A stretch of DNA of 64,000 nt from Ceratopteris richardii (GCA_020310875.1 MU260071.1:655501-719500); one strand, 5' to 3'. Shown: positions 35,132 through 49,690, numbered from the stretch's first letter. Made by a program: numbers and translations. Notes: generated by a model not told the origin, from the sequence alone.

Positions 35132-35230
35132 ATTTACCATCTTTTATAAGATGCTAGTATGAAGATCAAGTTGTTTAGGTGTTTTTAGCACTAGATATGT
35201 AAAGGAATGCTAGATATACATTATTCACGG

Positions 35231-35305
<75 letters not shown>

Positions 35306-35431
35306 ATATATATATAGAATCCGTGAATAATGTATATCTTTAGATTCCTTTACATATCTAGTGCTAAAAACACCTAAACAACTTGATCTTCATACTAACA
35401 TCTTATAAAAGATGGTAAATGCCGTGATCTA
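35121..35431. mobile_element. 311-bp fold-back (MITE-like) element
   Basis: Arms of about 120 bp are nearly perfect reverse complements: TAGATCACGGCATTTACCAT at the left, matched by ATGGTAAATGCCGTGATCTA at the right. The loop is (TA)n(TG)n(TA)n at about 35237-35311. The outermost bases are TA on both sides, as in TA-target (mariner-like) MITEs, but this could also be part of the palindrome. No coding capacity. As RNA it would make a long hairpin. Confidence 0.7.
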
Positions 35432-36554
35432 TGTGTTGCGAAGAAATATAATACTCGTTTTTTATTTCCATTTTTTTAGTACCCTACATACTAAACGTTT
35501 CAAAACCGGTTTTTAAAACTCGTTTTCAAAACTCTCTTTGTACTATATGTCTAAGACCAATTTTTTTCAAGAGAAATTTTGAATAAAGAAGCTATAAAAT
35601 GTTAAGAACAATTTCAATGATTTAAAAACGTTTTTTATATAAAAATCGACGATTTAAATCAACTATGCTAGGCAAGCAAGCTCTATAGCTTGTATTGAAG
35701 CACAAATATGTTGGACATAGAGAGGCTACAACAGGTATTTGAGGGTCCTAGTCATTAGTTCCACCATTAGAAGAGGTGGGCATTGCTCGCCTTCTTGTGG
35801 AACTAATATGCCCTTTGCATGATGTGCTCGAAAGGGAGTTGTTAATGATCTGAGAACTCCTCGCACTCGATTCTTGTTGGGAGATGTGTCAATTATTCCC
35901 AATTAGGAGTTGTGATGTCTTCCCGAAAGTGAGTTGTGTTCCAACGACTCCTAGCATCTCCTTTCCTTTGGGAGTGGTGTGCACTTATCTAGAGATCATT
36001 TGTAGATCAAAAGATCAAATTGAGACTGTGGGGAATATGTTGGTGGTGTGATGATCACGTGTTTGATGGTGTCGGTTGATCATAGGTGGTATAGCCATCA
36101 AGGATACCTATGTAGACATGACCATTATGGAGCTGGATATATTAATAGAAGATGTTTCCCATGATGGAAGCCCTCTTGGCCCCTTTGCTGTGATGGTAGC
36201 CCCTTGGATTTTTTTGCTCAAGTTGTAGCCCACGAGTATATGCTTCATTGTCATGCCTACACTTGGTATGGTTTCACCAGGCATATACCTTTTGTATACA
36301 GTTTGACTAGGCATATACCTTTCATATATGGTCCGACTAGGTGAGTGAGCTTATGTTCTATCTACCAATTCAGCACTACCGTGGAGGTCCTAGCTACCTA
36401 CATGATGGAGAGCTGCAACGATAGATGACAATGATACAGGAGAGTCAAAGGCCTAGACACTTCCTATAGTGACTATCAGAGAGCTCAAGTTTGATGACAA
36501 AAGAAATGCCATTTCTTTTGGAGACATTCCTTAATCATCTTCATCATAGGTATG
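35432..36554. other. Unrecognised spacer
   Basis: No family recognised. A short repeat of GGCATATACCTTT with GACTAGGCATATACC occurs at about 36240-36340. The end of the stretch (AAGTTTGATGACAAAAGAAA, 36487-36506) might be a copia gag relic belonging to the fragment at 36872, but this is unproven. Confidence 0.3.
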
Positions 36555-36871
<317 letters not shown>

Positions 36872-37930
36872 TACCGATATTGATCATGATCTACTTGTAA
36901 CCATACAAGATATTATTGAAGCACTTCTCACTTTACAAGGAGAAGTAGCAAATATGTGGATTGCAGATTTTGGAGTATCCTTTCATGCAACACCATACAA
37001 GGATGCTCTAGGTCATGTAAGGAAGGTTTGCTTAGGAAAAAACTATGGAAGCGATATTGAGGGCAAAGGGATTGTGCACTTGATACTCGAAAGTGGACAC
37101 GAGGTACTTCTACAGGATGTAAGGTATGTTCCAAGCAGCAAGAAGTGCCGTCTTTGAGTCGGTCAACTTGATGCTTGAGGATATCATACTACTTTTCGAG
37201 GAGACACAATGCACATGGAAACTACACAAGGGATCATTGTTGATTACCAAAGGGAGTAAAAGGGTTTCAAGGAGAACCAATCACCAACAACAACCAAACA
37301 TGAAGAAATAATTGAAGATCTACCTGTTATATCTGAGCTAGAAGAAGATGGACAGCAAAATGATGATTTTGGTGACAGGTTGAGGGCTGAAAACCAGCAC
37401 CTTGCTGATGAACAGCAGGCCGAACACAGAATTTCAGCCTCATGATGAAGTACATCTGGACATCTCACATGATGATGGAGAAATACCTGTTTTATGAGCT
37501 CCAAAGAGCCCTGTCTGGAAGAGAGCGCTATAAACATGCATGTCCATTTTTGTCCAAGTGACAAAAGACAGCAAAATGATGATTTTGGTGACAGGTTGAG
37601 GGCTGAAAATCAGCACCTTGCTGATGGGCAGCGAGCTGGACACAGAATCTCAGCCTCATGATGAAGTACAGCTTGACATCCCACACGATGATGGAGAAAT
37701 ACCTGTATTATGAGCTTCAAAGAGCCTCTCTCAATGAGAGTGCTATAAACATGCATGTCCATTTGTCCAAGTGCCAAAAGATTCTTCTTGATGCTTGGTA
37801 CATACTCATATCATATAGAACCAGCTCATTGGCACCATTTAATGACAAATCCAGTGCTTGCCATGGTTCCCTGCATAGGAATCACATGGAATGGTGCACT
37901 ATAATCAATGTGTACAATGTATCATGTTGA
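36872..37930 (+). pseudogene. Rearranged copia fragment: protease joined to the IN-RT linker
   Basis: MWIADFGVSFHATPYKDALG (36954 on) is a copia protease with DSGAS changed to DFGVS. Next come GIVHLILESGHEVLLQDVRY and LHKGSLLITKGSK. The reading then jumps to acidic linker (DGQQNDDFGDRLRAENQHLA), which in full elements lies after integrase. All of integrase is therefore missing. The linker is duplicated (37351-37781). Sequence after 37781 is poorly recognisable. Confidence 0.7.
37351..37781. repeat. 216-bp tandem duplication in copia fragment
   Basis: GACAGCAAAATGATGATTTT starts at 37351 and at 37567. The two copies share ATAAACATGCATGTCCATTT near their ends and differ at roughly 10% of positions by eye. 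Confidence 0.9.
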
Positions 37931-38118
37931 TGATGCATTAATTACGTAGTTAAGATTTGAATACTACACAGGCTGTTCTAGAAATAAGGGGGAAAAAATC
38001 AAGAACGTTCTAGCATTCTAAACGTGTTTTGTTAATAGAAACATGTTTAAAATTTTGCTCTCTGATTATGATTAGTGGTATAGGTCTTCAGGTGCTTGCA
38101 ATTTTCTAACGTTTGCAG

Positions 38119-38786
38119 ATTCAAAACCTCATTTGGAATCTGGTATGTGATTCTCGATGATATCAGTATGCTCTTGCATGCCTTAGTTATCTCTTGCTCT
38201 TGAAAGATTATAAAATGGATTGATTTTATAACATCGAAGAGATCCAAAAAATGCCATAAAGTAGCAAACTCAGAACCTTGATTTCAATGGTAAGGTGTCA
38301 CAACTATATGCATGTCAATGAATAACAGTTTTTTAGAATTCATTCCTGTCTCAAAGTTCATTGTAAGCAAACATGGAGTCTCATCTCGTTGTGCTGGATG
38401 TCACTTTTAAGAGTTTTGGATGGAAAATGTAAGGACTTATCTGGGGGAGGAAGATTTGTGCTGAAATAAGTTTGTAGCCTAAAGATATGTTAGTATTACT
38501 AAGACCTTGCTGTTGTTGCTAATATCTACAGCTGTGGATGTGGTATAATGGATATTGATTCTATATCTAATGCTACCCCACACATTACAAGTCACTTATC
38601 TTGTCATTTGCCTTAAGTTTATCATGTAGGCACAAGCATTGAACCGTGAGCGCTCATTTTATCATGGAAAGCTTCTGCAAATCGAGAAGGTATATGTTTT
38701 TTAAAACATGAAGCACACGCGCGCCCCCCCCCCCCCCCCCCCCCCCCCAAAACACACACACGCACGCACGCGCGCGCGCGCGCGCG

Positions 38787-38837
<51 letters not shown>

Positions 38838-39253
38838 AAACAAAAAAGGGATAAAAAAGCCAAAACCAAAAAAAATGAGAAGAAAAAGAAAACACCAAAA
38901 CACATGCGCACACACCCCCCAAAGAGAAGAAGGAAAAAACAAAGTAATGTGACATTTATCTTTCAGTATATAAAAGTGTCGTCACTTATCCATGGTAAAC
39001 ACCGAGTTGCCGTCCATGCAATGTATTCTCTAAGTTCTTTCTTTGCTTTGTTAGTTAGCTACACACGTAAATGGGAAAAGAATGAATCGTCTGGGTAAAA
39101 AGAAATTAACAGATTAAAACTTTTTTGAATCTGATATTATCCATTTTCTACTGGCAGATTTGTAAACACCTGCAATCATTCAGGCCTAGTATCCCAATGT
39201 TGGAACCTATAATCTCAACATTGAGCACTGATACTGACATGCCATGCACTTGA
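38119..39253 (+). CDS. Last three exons of an EB1-like microtubule plus-end protein gene (or its remnant)
   Basis: Exon 38119-38142 (IQNLIWNL) lies between GTTTGCAG and GTATGTG. Exon 38630-38689 (AQALNRERSFYHGKLLQIEK) lies between ATCATGTAG and GTATATG. Exon 39158-39253 (ICKHLQSFRPSIPMLEPIIS, 31 codons and TGA) follows CTACTGGCAG. All join in phase without stops. The joined peptide fits the EB1 end-binding homology domain: a coiled coil, then L..ER.FY.GKL..IE.IC, then P.L..I...L, as in known EB1 proteins (E-R-D-F-Y-F-G-K-L-R-x-I-E). EB1 binds growing microtubule ends and recruits partners through this domain. The calponin-homology exons were not found upstream, where a copia fragment lies. 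It may be a truncated gene or have long introns. Confidence 0.5.
38724..38840. repeat. C25, (CA/CG)n and A-run tract in the last intron of the EB1-like gene
   Basis: 25 Cs at 38724-38748, then alternating CA/CG including a 19-nt pure CG tract (38769-38787), then (AC)n to 38824 and an A run. Alternating purine-pyrimidine of this kind can adopt Z-DNA. Frames through it are artefacts. Confidence 0.95.
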
Positions 39254-42200
39254 ATGCAATGGATCGAAGGGAAACACATCTATTATCACATGAAAAAAAT
39301 GACCTATTTTGTTCAAGATATGTTGAATTCACATTTGGCGTTGCATTCTAGAATGTTTCTGCGAATTTTAACTAGGAAAAATCAATATATCCGTTGCCAT
39401 CCTCAGTGCAACTTGTACAATTTTAAGTACATTGTCAAAAACTTGCGACGTTCATATGAAAATGCAACAGAAGTTTTAAGAGGGCACTTCTCAGTTATTT
39501 TCAGAGAAATTTACAATACTATTTTTAATTACGGAATCGCTTTCATTATATTGCAAGTGATAAATGGGAGATGTTCACTTTTATTTGGAAAACTCACGAG
39601 AGGGGCAAACAAGTTAAAGAGAGTAGCAAACTTTTTTTCTGCCTCTTAAAACGATAAAAGCAGCGAACAAGAGAGAAGCCAAAACGAGGAAAATACTTGA
39701 TGTGTTATGTACGTCTCTGATAATTTCATTTGAATCAAGCAAAATCTTTTTTTGGATTGGAATTGTCGACCTTAACTTAATATAATTTGAACACTCCAAC
39801 GTAGTACAATTTAAATGGGCGAAGTACCTTTGTCTCGTCGGGTAGAGTAAGGGATTACAACTAACTGAAGGCATATTGGCCGGAATGCCTGTTGTCTTCT
39901 GGGTTGCGCGTTTTGATTGTATCGTCCTAAAATACAGCCCATACAAATACCGAGATGATGTGTAAACATGCATGTATATCCAATATTATCTTTGCTTAAA
40001 CTATCTTAAGTGTGAAGTGGATGTATATAATACTTGATCATTTTTTTATTAGACGAACTTTGAACTTAGAACATGTGATATTCTTGAGTTATTCTTATAT
40101 AACCAGATCATACTTAAACATTATAAAAACGATTCTCTGCCATGGAGATTGTTTATTTAATTTGGCTAGTGTTTCAATAACTATTCTACGCGAACATGGA
40201 AAATTAGGTTTTCATGCTATCTTATGATGCATTATGAGTGCAATGTCTTAATGTAGCTATATATGTAAAGCTCTATTGTTTCCTGTCTACACATTAGTAA
40301 TAATGGCTTAATTGACCTGGAATCCTAATACTTTGTCAAAAATATTTCATACATGTCTAGGATTGGACGATGATGATTTATAGCGTAGCTTGACGGACTC
40401 ATTAATTCTTTTGTAACTAGACAAAGACATAGAATGTATGTGGGAATGATCTTTAGTCGTAACCAAATGACCAAGTATAGCTTTCCTCATCATATGCCTC
40501 TCTCTCTCCCGTTTGGTTCATGCATTGAGTATTTGCAAAATTTACTTACATAAATGACAATTCCCTTTCCTAAGATCCGTGGATTCTATGCATGCACCTT
40601 ATCATTTAGGATACTCGATTTTGTCACCTTTCAAGTATCTCACCTTTCAAGTATCTCACTTGCTTTTGAATTTTCACATATCCCATGAATGCTGTGGATG
40701 GAAAGGATATTTTAGTATTTTGCTTTTCAGATGATTTAAGCATGTCTTCTCCTTTAGGGTTTTCTTAGACATAGGCCAAGCAAGAAATCATTATGTACCA
40801 AGAATAAGGGCTAGCTTAACCAAGGACCCTAGCTTGGGGGTTATCTTAAGGTTTGTTAGATATGTAGTGAGCATGTATTATGGCCACATGTCCATACTAG
40901 AACACTCTAGAAGTCTATCTATTTTAAGAGAAAGGGGATGAAAAGGATGGAAGGTGAGTAGCACACACAACCACTTTGGTATTGATCTTGAAAGAACTCT
41001 TTTACTATTATTGGAATTCAATGAAAGAAAATTGCTTGTAGTGAGTGGAAGTGATTTATTGGATTTTTAGAAGGAGACTTTATTTATTGCATGCATGCAT
41101 ATTTTCTCGATTAGAAGATGAATAGATTTTTGAAACTCTTATAAAGGCTTTCTAGTGTGGGGGATCTATGGAAGAAAGATAGGAATGATTGGATGCACTA
41201 GAGGATATTGGCCTTTGGCTTAGGCTAGTTTATCATGATTGAATCCTCCTAAGGAGCAACTTTTTGGCATGGGAGAAAAGAACACATTCCTTCTATTTGT
41301 GCTTTTTCGTGTTAGAAGAGGGATCTTCATTTAAAAAGGGGAATCAAATCTTGAAGACATCCCATATTTTCATGAAGAGAAGAATATGCATATTAGTTTG
41401 AATGTAAGTGAAAGGTGAATGGTCAAAGCTTATATGTAAGTTGAACTTTCAAGGCCTATATCATCTCTTGATCTAAAGTGTATATATCAATATGGTAAAT
41501 TCTCTATGACATGATTTAGGCAAATGTAAGAGATGCTAAAGTAAACATTTCGATCCTATAGTGCTTGTTGATGATGAAGAAGGAACATTGAGGAGCCTCG
41601 GTTAAACTTTTTTGAAAAAGATGTTGATTGGATGTAAAGCTCCATCAAAGTTGTGAGATGTTTTTCTTCTTTGTGGAACATTATTTGAATTGAAATCATT
41701 TTGAGTTTCCGTTCGTTAAGAATACAATTGACTTTGATAATAATGTCAAGGATCATATTGTAGATCTATTTTTGTAAAAGAATCATGATATTTGAAAGAT
41801 GATACCTTTCTATGCGTTCTCGATCTTTGCTATCCATGATATTAATATGGAAGTAGGATTAGATCTTCCACCCAAGGGATGGAAGGTTCACGGATCTCTT
41901 TGAATCTCTCCCTTATCAATCATTACCTTTCTCTATCAATAATAAAGGAAAACAAACCAAGCTTTTTCTATGTCATATTGTATTGAAGATTAACTAAATG
42001 GTGATTTATGTACAATCATGTCTTGGTACAAGTGAATATAGATGATACATTTCATGTGTGATTTCAGTTAACCATCTAAGCTTTCTAGATTGAATCACTA
42101 ATGAAATGTTAACCAATATTTTAGTTTTGGTTTATTTGTGTATGATTTGAAAACCTCCTGTAAGATGAAGCCCATAATCATTTTTGAGCCTTGTCAAAGA

Positions 42201-45200
42201 TATATATAATCAAACCTTTAGGATATGTGGATTCGACATTGTTACAACATGAATTGGAATTTCAAAAGATGGCCATACTTTTTTCAAAAGAACATGATTT
42301 TGGGTGGAAAATCATCATAAATCTTTTTTGAAGTTTACTTTGTTTGGAAAAAGCTCTTGCATATCTATGTGGTTAGCTCTAAAATCCAAGGAGAGCTCTC
42401 AAATATGTATTTGATATAAAAGAATATATCTCTCTTATTTTGTAGGATTTTTTGTATTTTGAAGTTGTGATAAATGAAGGGAGATCTTTCAAAATTAACG
42501 TTCTCATTTTTCCTTTGCACTTCTCTTGGTGTTTCCATGACTTATACATGCTTGTCAACAAATTTTGGGTGTTTCCCAACCCCTTATCTATCACTTAAGC
42601 ACTTGTTTGCACCATGCATAGTTTTTGCATGTGTGTTTCGTGCACATTGTTTATAGTCTATTTTAGTCAAGTTCCACGATGGATTTTGAATATTGACTTG
42701 TATTCTAGTAGCATTTTAAAAAATCGATGCAACAATACCAAGATTATCTTATTTGGTGCATCAAACTAAAAGTTATGGGTGTTTTTTTGTATATATGTTT
42801 GAATGGTACTCAAATATGATTAAGAGGTTGATTAAGGTTAATCATTCACTTCAATCACTTCGAGTCTAGTCCATGGGTTGGCATATTAAATTGTCATTCT
42901 CTTAATTACAATGTTGTGGAACATTTTGGTGCCATTTTCATTAAGAAGTTACTCGTGAGACCTTAAGTGATGCTAACATGTTCTTTTGAAAGCAAAAGTA
43001 AGAATTGATAGTTTCTTTTTTTTTGGGATGTGAGTTCTCATTGCATTGATCATTAGACAGTCCACACTCTTATTGAAGGGTGAGGGTGATAGTAGTTAGG
43101 TTAGAAAATAGGGTTAATAGTATAGGGAAGAGAAGGGAAATGGCTTGTGAGATATAGAATTCCATTTGATTGTGAAATCATGCTAATTAACCAAATTTAT
43201 CTTGATTGTGATTTTCAAGGGGTTGGTTGGGAAAATCATGAGGACTTGGATTGAAAAGGAAGTGATTGTCAAGAGAGTGATTACGACTATGAATTTTGGA
43301 AAAAAAATGTAATAGTAGAAAGGTATTAAGTGGTAGTATTATTGAGGAATAACTAGAAGATAACCTCTAAGGAGGAGAGAAGGCAAAATTTCAAGGAACA
43401 TTTGGAAGTGTTAGGGTAATTCAATAGTGCAAAAGTTGTGTGGATTTAACCCAAAAAGCTTAACAATATTTAGATAGGTGCGTAATCGAAGAACGATTAA
43501 TTTTGCAAAGGTTCATCCTAATCGAACCTTAGGCTTGACAATGTGATAGAATGATAATCAAGAGCATAAAGTTGACAAAAAAGGAGGAAAGGGGGGTAAT
43601 CTAGTAAATACAATGACACACTTCTATGCATACGAGAAGTATTGAGACATACAAGCCGAGAGATTGCATCGTGTTAATTGTGAATTGAATTATGATAGGG
43701 TAACCTTGGCAAAGAGAGAGAAAAGGAGCATCACTACACGTTCATGGTTTATTGGCAATTGAACTTGTGCGATTGCAAGAGACAGAGAGGAGCTCATATC
43801 ATGCATCAATGAGCAAGGAAGAGCATAGATAAAGCTGTGCAAAGTAATCTTTGGTGTTGTTAGACCAGCTTAGGATGGCTTGAAGTGTAGCTCGCTTGAC
43901 TAGGAGGCAACGACCAACATTGCTAGCACGGTTTAAGTGGTAGATGTAGAAGACGAGAGCTATTAGCAAAGAGGTGGAGTTTGTGTTGAACTGGTGTTAA
44001 TTTGGTGGTAGATACAATAGCAATGGTCTATGATACAACATTCTAGAGAGAAGTAGTTAGAACCAGTGGAAGAGGTGGAAGATTCTTTTTTCAATTAAGT
44101 TTTTGATGCGATGAGTGCATTGACAACATGCAATGAGGGAAATCAATTGAGTTTATCATAGAAGAATATATGGAGTGGCTCGATAGAGGATTACATGAAA
44201 AGGTAATGGCTTTCCAATCATGGAGTGGAGAAAATTTTGACATTGTAAGCTGGGTAGGCATGTCTAAAGAACATGAAAAAAATCTAAGGGGTCATAATCC
44301 TATAAAGTGAGGGGGATTGAATTCAAAAGAGTTCTCTTCACAAAGCATTGAGCATGAACACTATTAAAGAGCTACATGTATTTGGGCAAGGAGTTGCACA
44401 CATGCATTTGTTAGCTTATTACCTCATGCCTTAGTCTTTTTTCACTTAGATTTCATTGAGACTTTGTGAGTGGTCGATAAGAACTTAGTTGCATAGAGGT
44501 TTGAATGTATAAATTATTGACTTAAGGAAGAAGGCGCAAGGAAGGCTTATGTATGTTTCAAGATTTAATCAACATGTAATTGCTACTGTCAGTGAGTAAA
44601 TTAAATGAGAATTACAATTGTTGAACATTGGAATGTTTGGGGGTTCGATTTTTGTGATGAACGTGTGCAAAAAAGTTAACAAATGTTCCTAAATGTTTGT
44701 GAGGGTAAAATTCAATAGAAAAAATTCTTACTTTTATGAATATAACATGGGTGCATAATTATAATCGAAGATAAAAAAAATTATCTTGAATTGAAAAATT
44801 CCTTCTCATGAAGAGAATTTGCAAAGGAGATTTATGCTTTTGTAGGAAATAAAGCAACTTGGCAAAAAAAAAGGGAGGATTTCAGGAGGTTGATTTCGTG
44901 TGAATGAATGGACATATTGACAGCCGAATTTAGGGGAAAAAAAGAGTTAAAATAAAAAAGGAAGGTTATAATGTGTGTGACTAGAAGGTCGACTTTGTGT
45001 GAAATAAAAAATGTGAAGAAATTCGCATGTGTGATGGCTATTTTTGGGTTTAAAGATAGAACGAAAGGGTGATTCTTGAATTTTCTTGAAGAATTTTTCG
45101 AACTTGTAAAGTATCAAGTGCAATTGTTGAGTCCAAAGTTTGAAAATTGCAAGTGCGACATTGTAAATTTGAATGTGATCTTGTTGAAGTGTGTGGATGT

Positions 45201-45315
45201 GAAAGTGGAAGTGTGATTTTAGACAAAATCATATGTCATTTTTGGCTTTATATTTCATTTGGACATTAAAGAGTGTAATTTTAAAACGTGTCTTCCTTAA
45301 ACTGAAAGAAAATTA
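39254..45315. other. AT-rich stretch with nothing recognised
   Basis: No protein family, RNA gene or obvious repeat boundary found. A 131-codon plus-strand frame at 39254-39649 begins one base after the EB1-like stop and looks like nothing known. The 41-45 kb part has a purine-rich plus strand with many short frames and may be very old repeat sequence. Confidence 0.5.
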
Positions 45316-45714
45316 TTTTCTATGTATTTGATGTGCTGCTTCTAGTTCTTTTCTATGTATTTGATGTGCTGCTTCTGAAGAAGTGTGGGAGAAGAAATTC
45401 TCAAGTGCAATTTTCCTTGATCATGTAAGTGAAAAATGTTGATCCTTACACCCTTCTCTTATTCTCAACTCTAGGACCGTGCCACTGAGTCACTTGTGGA
45501 AACTTTCCACCCAACATCACTCCTCCTCAATGTCAACTATGTAGGAGAGATTCTATCAATTTTTTGTGTATTTTCACCTTATTGCTCAATGCAACTTTAG
45601 TGATAAAGTGTGAATTTAGGAGATTGAGTGCCACTTTATCCAAGAGCGAATTTTGGGTCAAGTGTGAATTTAGAAGATTGAGTGTCACTCTATCCAAGAG
45701 TGAATTTAGGCCAA
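45316..45714. repeat. Two small tandem duplications (33 bp and 54 bp)
   Basis: TTTTCTATGTATTTGATGTG occurs at 45316 and 45349 (33-bp unit). AGTGTGAATTTAG(G/A)AGATTG occurs at 45607 and 45661 (54-bp unit). The second unit of the latter ends one base before the copia LTR at 45716. Confidence 0.9.
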
Positions 45715-45715
45715 G

Positions 45716-46113
45716 TGGTCTTATATAGAACTTTTGGTGGTTTTCCACAACTCAAAACTCATGCTTTTGAATTCAAATCTTTGGGGGATTGTTTGTTGAA
45801 GATGATTGGAATCTCTTCCTACATCATAGGAAAAGTGGAAGTTGAAGTTATATCAACTTTTGGTTGTTTGATTGAGAATCAATCTCAACTACTTTCAAAC
45901 TTGTGAAGTTTGAGCCTTTTACCTTTTCTCTTTTACAAAGATAAATACCTTGAGCCTTACAAAATAAATGATCATAAGTGATCATGCAATCAACACAAAG
46001 AAAATTATGCATATAAGTACTACTCCGAAAGTACATGTATTGCTCAATGCATGCGATGGTTGAACTGAGAAAGAAATTCATTTCAAGCATAATGAAAGCT
46101 TAGTGATCCAACA
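45716..46113 (-). repeat. 3' LTR of copia family 3
   Basis: Pairs with 47819-48206. Shared words include GGAAAAGTGGAA, TGTGAAGTTTGAGCC and AATGATCATAAGTGATCAT. It is followed by CTCCCCCTCAA, the complement of the polypurine tract. Confidence 0.9.
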
Positions 46114-46219
46114 GCTCCCCCTCAAGCTAAAGTATGCTTGAGTCTTCATTCTCTGATAGGTTGAATACCTGCCATAGATTTGAATATGCATAGCTTTATC
46201 CCATAAGTGTCTTTGTCAT

Positions 46220-47110
46220 CATGTCTGCTATTTGCTTCTCAATAGGAAAAAATTATAAGTCAATTTCCTTTTCCATAAGCTTCTCTCTAACAAAGTGCTA
46301 ATGGACTTTTATGCGATTTTTCCTTGCATGGAAAATTGGATTTGAAGCTAGATGCGTGGAACTTACATTATCTCCAAGTATGTGAGGGCTTGGAACTTAC
46401 AAGTCCCAAATCTAAGTACAACTCTTTAAGCCATATTGCTTCTTGAGTTGCAATAGTTAGAGCTCTATACTCTACTTCAGTTGAAGGTAAAGCAACTTTT
46501 GGTTGCTTCTTGGAACTCCTCGAAACTAATTTTGAACCTGCAAATGCTAAGTATCAAGAGGTGCTTGAGGTCATAGGCTGTATGAAAGAATACCATTGCT
46601 TGTCACTTCTAATCCCATCAAGAATCTTTCTTATGATGGTCTCTTCTTCAATCAACTCTCCAATGGATGCCAATCAATCTGCAACCTCCTTGAGCTTTGT
46701 AACAAACTCTGTGATGGTTTGTTTCGGAGTCTTCTTCATTTGGTTGAACTCATTCTAGAGATTATTCTTTCTTGCTTTGGTACTAGCAGAAAAGAAAGTC
46801 CTTAGGGAATTCCAAGTCTCTTAAGATGTCTTGCATCCTCTAATATGGGATAATAGAAAATTAGAGATAGAGTTTTATATGTATGATCTTTCTTAAGCAT
46901 CCCTTGCACACCAAAGTGTGAGCTTATCTATTTCCTCTTGAGTAGGTCCTCCTTTGGATCTTGGAATAGGCATTGCTTCATCACCTGATACAATCCCATA
47001 AAATTTCCTCCTTGCAAATAGACCTCCACTCTAATTTTCCAAGCAGCATAGTTATGTCTATCAAGCTTCTCAATCATTAATGGAAATCCATCTCCCATCT
47101 TGAAGTTGCT
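46220..47110 (-). pseudogene. Copia family 3 gag fused to RNase H
   Basis: The minus strand reads gag: KLDRHNYAAWKIRVEVYLQG, then in shifted frame PTQEEIDKLTLWCARDA, EFVTKLKEVADRLASIGELI and ILDGIRSDKQWYSF. Within about 20 codons it becomes RNase H: VSRSSKKQPKVALPSTEVEY, IWLKELYLDLGLVSSKPSHI, NPIFHARKNRIKVH and EKQIADMMTKTL. Protease, integrase and RT are absent. Stops and shifts show later decay. Such a derivative could have moved only with helper proteins. Confidence 0.8.
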
Positions 47111-47818
47111 CTAATATCACTGAAAAAAATTTGAGAGTTTTGGAGAAGCTTGAAAAACTTGGGTTGTCAGATGATGAAGATGGTTTAGCAAACTAGCACA
47201 GGACTTGCCCTAGCTCTTTGGATATGTAAAATAGACCTTATGTGCTTGTGATTAATGCAACAAAATCCAATGGTTACTTTGGAACATCAACAAGAACAAG
47301 TTGATGCAAAACAAATAACTTGCACCTTGACTAGCTCACAAAAACCTTGTATATTTGGATGGACCTATGGCTTCAAATTTTCAGAGCATTCATCACAGTT
47401 ACAATTGGAAAAATTCCTTTTAGGGGAATGTCATACATAGTCTTGACTTGCTATAATGCATAAAAACCCCAATTTATACCGACCAATGAATGATAATTGA
47501 GTTTAATACTAATTGGGTGTATCCTTGACTTTTTAGGATTGTGTAGAAGATGACCTCAAGACCTTCAACTAGACATTTCTCTAAATTTAATGAATCAAAT
47601 GACTTGAGAACCTTTATACATAAACTTGAAAGCAATATCCTTCCAATGCATGCTGATTCACTCGATTTGGAGATCTGCAGAGAGAAACAAGCTCTGCAAG
47701 ATGAATGAGTATGAGGAAGGAGCAGAGAATTGATGTGGCGCCAAGCAATGACCGAAGGTGTATTTTTATTACATCAAATCATAACTCTCTTAATGTACAA
47801 ATAATTTGTGGTCTTATA

Positions 47819-48206
47819 TAGACCTTTTGGTGGTTTCCCACGACTCAAAATTCATGGTTTTGAACTCAAATATTTGCAGGATTGTTTGTTAAAGATTATT
47901 GGAATATCTTCCTACACTATAGGAAAAGTGGAACTTGAAGTTATATCAACTTTTTGGTTGATTTATTGAGAATTAATCTCAATTAATTTTAAAATTGTGA
48001 AGTTTGAGCCTTTTACTTTTCTCTTTTACAAAGGTAAATACCTTAAACCTTACAAAGTAAATGATCATAAGTGATCATACAATCAATACAAAGAAAAGTG
48101 TGCACGTAAGTGCTACTCCCAAAGTACATGTATAGCACGATCCATATCATGGTTGAAGTGAGAAAGACATTCATTTCAAGCATAGTGAAAGCTTGGTGAT
48201 CCAACA
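47819..48206 (-). repeat. 5' LTR of copia family 3
   Basis: TGGTCTTATATAGACC to GATCCAACA, partner of the LTR at 45716. No clear primer site remains next to it. The 47120-47818 stretch inside it is unrecognised leader. Confidence 0.85.

Positions 48207-49690
<1,484 letters not shown>

Larger units (their letters stand above)
45716..48206 (-). mobile_element. Ty1/copia family 3, internally deleted element
   Basis: Direct LTRs at 45716-46113 (398 bp) and 47819-48206 (388 bp), both from TGGTCTTATATAGA to ATCCAACA. At the left LTR the minus strand has a polypurine tract TTGAGGGGGAG. The 1.7-kb interior contains gag and RNase H only. I could not find a matching 5-bp target duplication (CCAAG versus ATGCA), so the ends may have recombined. 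Directly right of it lies a plus-strand family-2 fragment. Confidence 0.85.

Noticed and set aside
38622..38955. Minus-strand Cys-Val/Phe-rich frames
   Set aside because: Translations of CA, C and A runs within an intron of the plus-strand gene model.
39254..39649. 131-codon plus-strand frame after the EB1-like stop
   Set aside because: No motif recognised, AT-rich composition and no splice or start context; more likely 3' UTR or spacer.
45716..48206. 5-bp target duplication for copia family 3
   Set aside because: Flanks CCAAG and ATGCA do not match.
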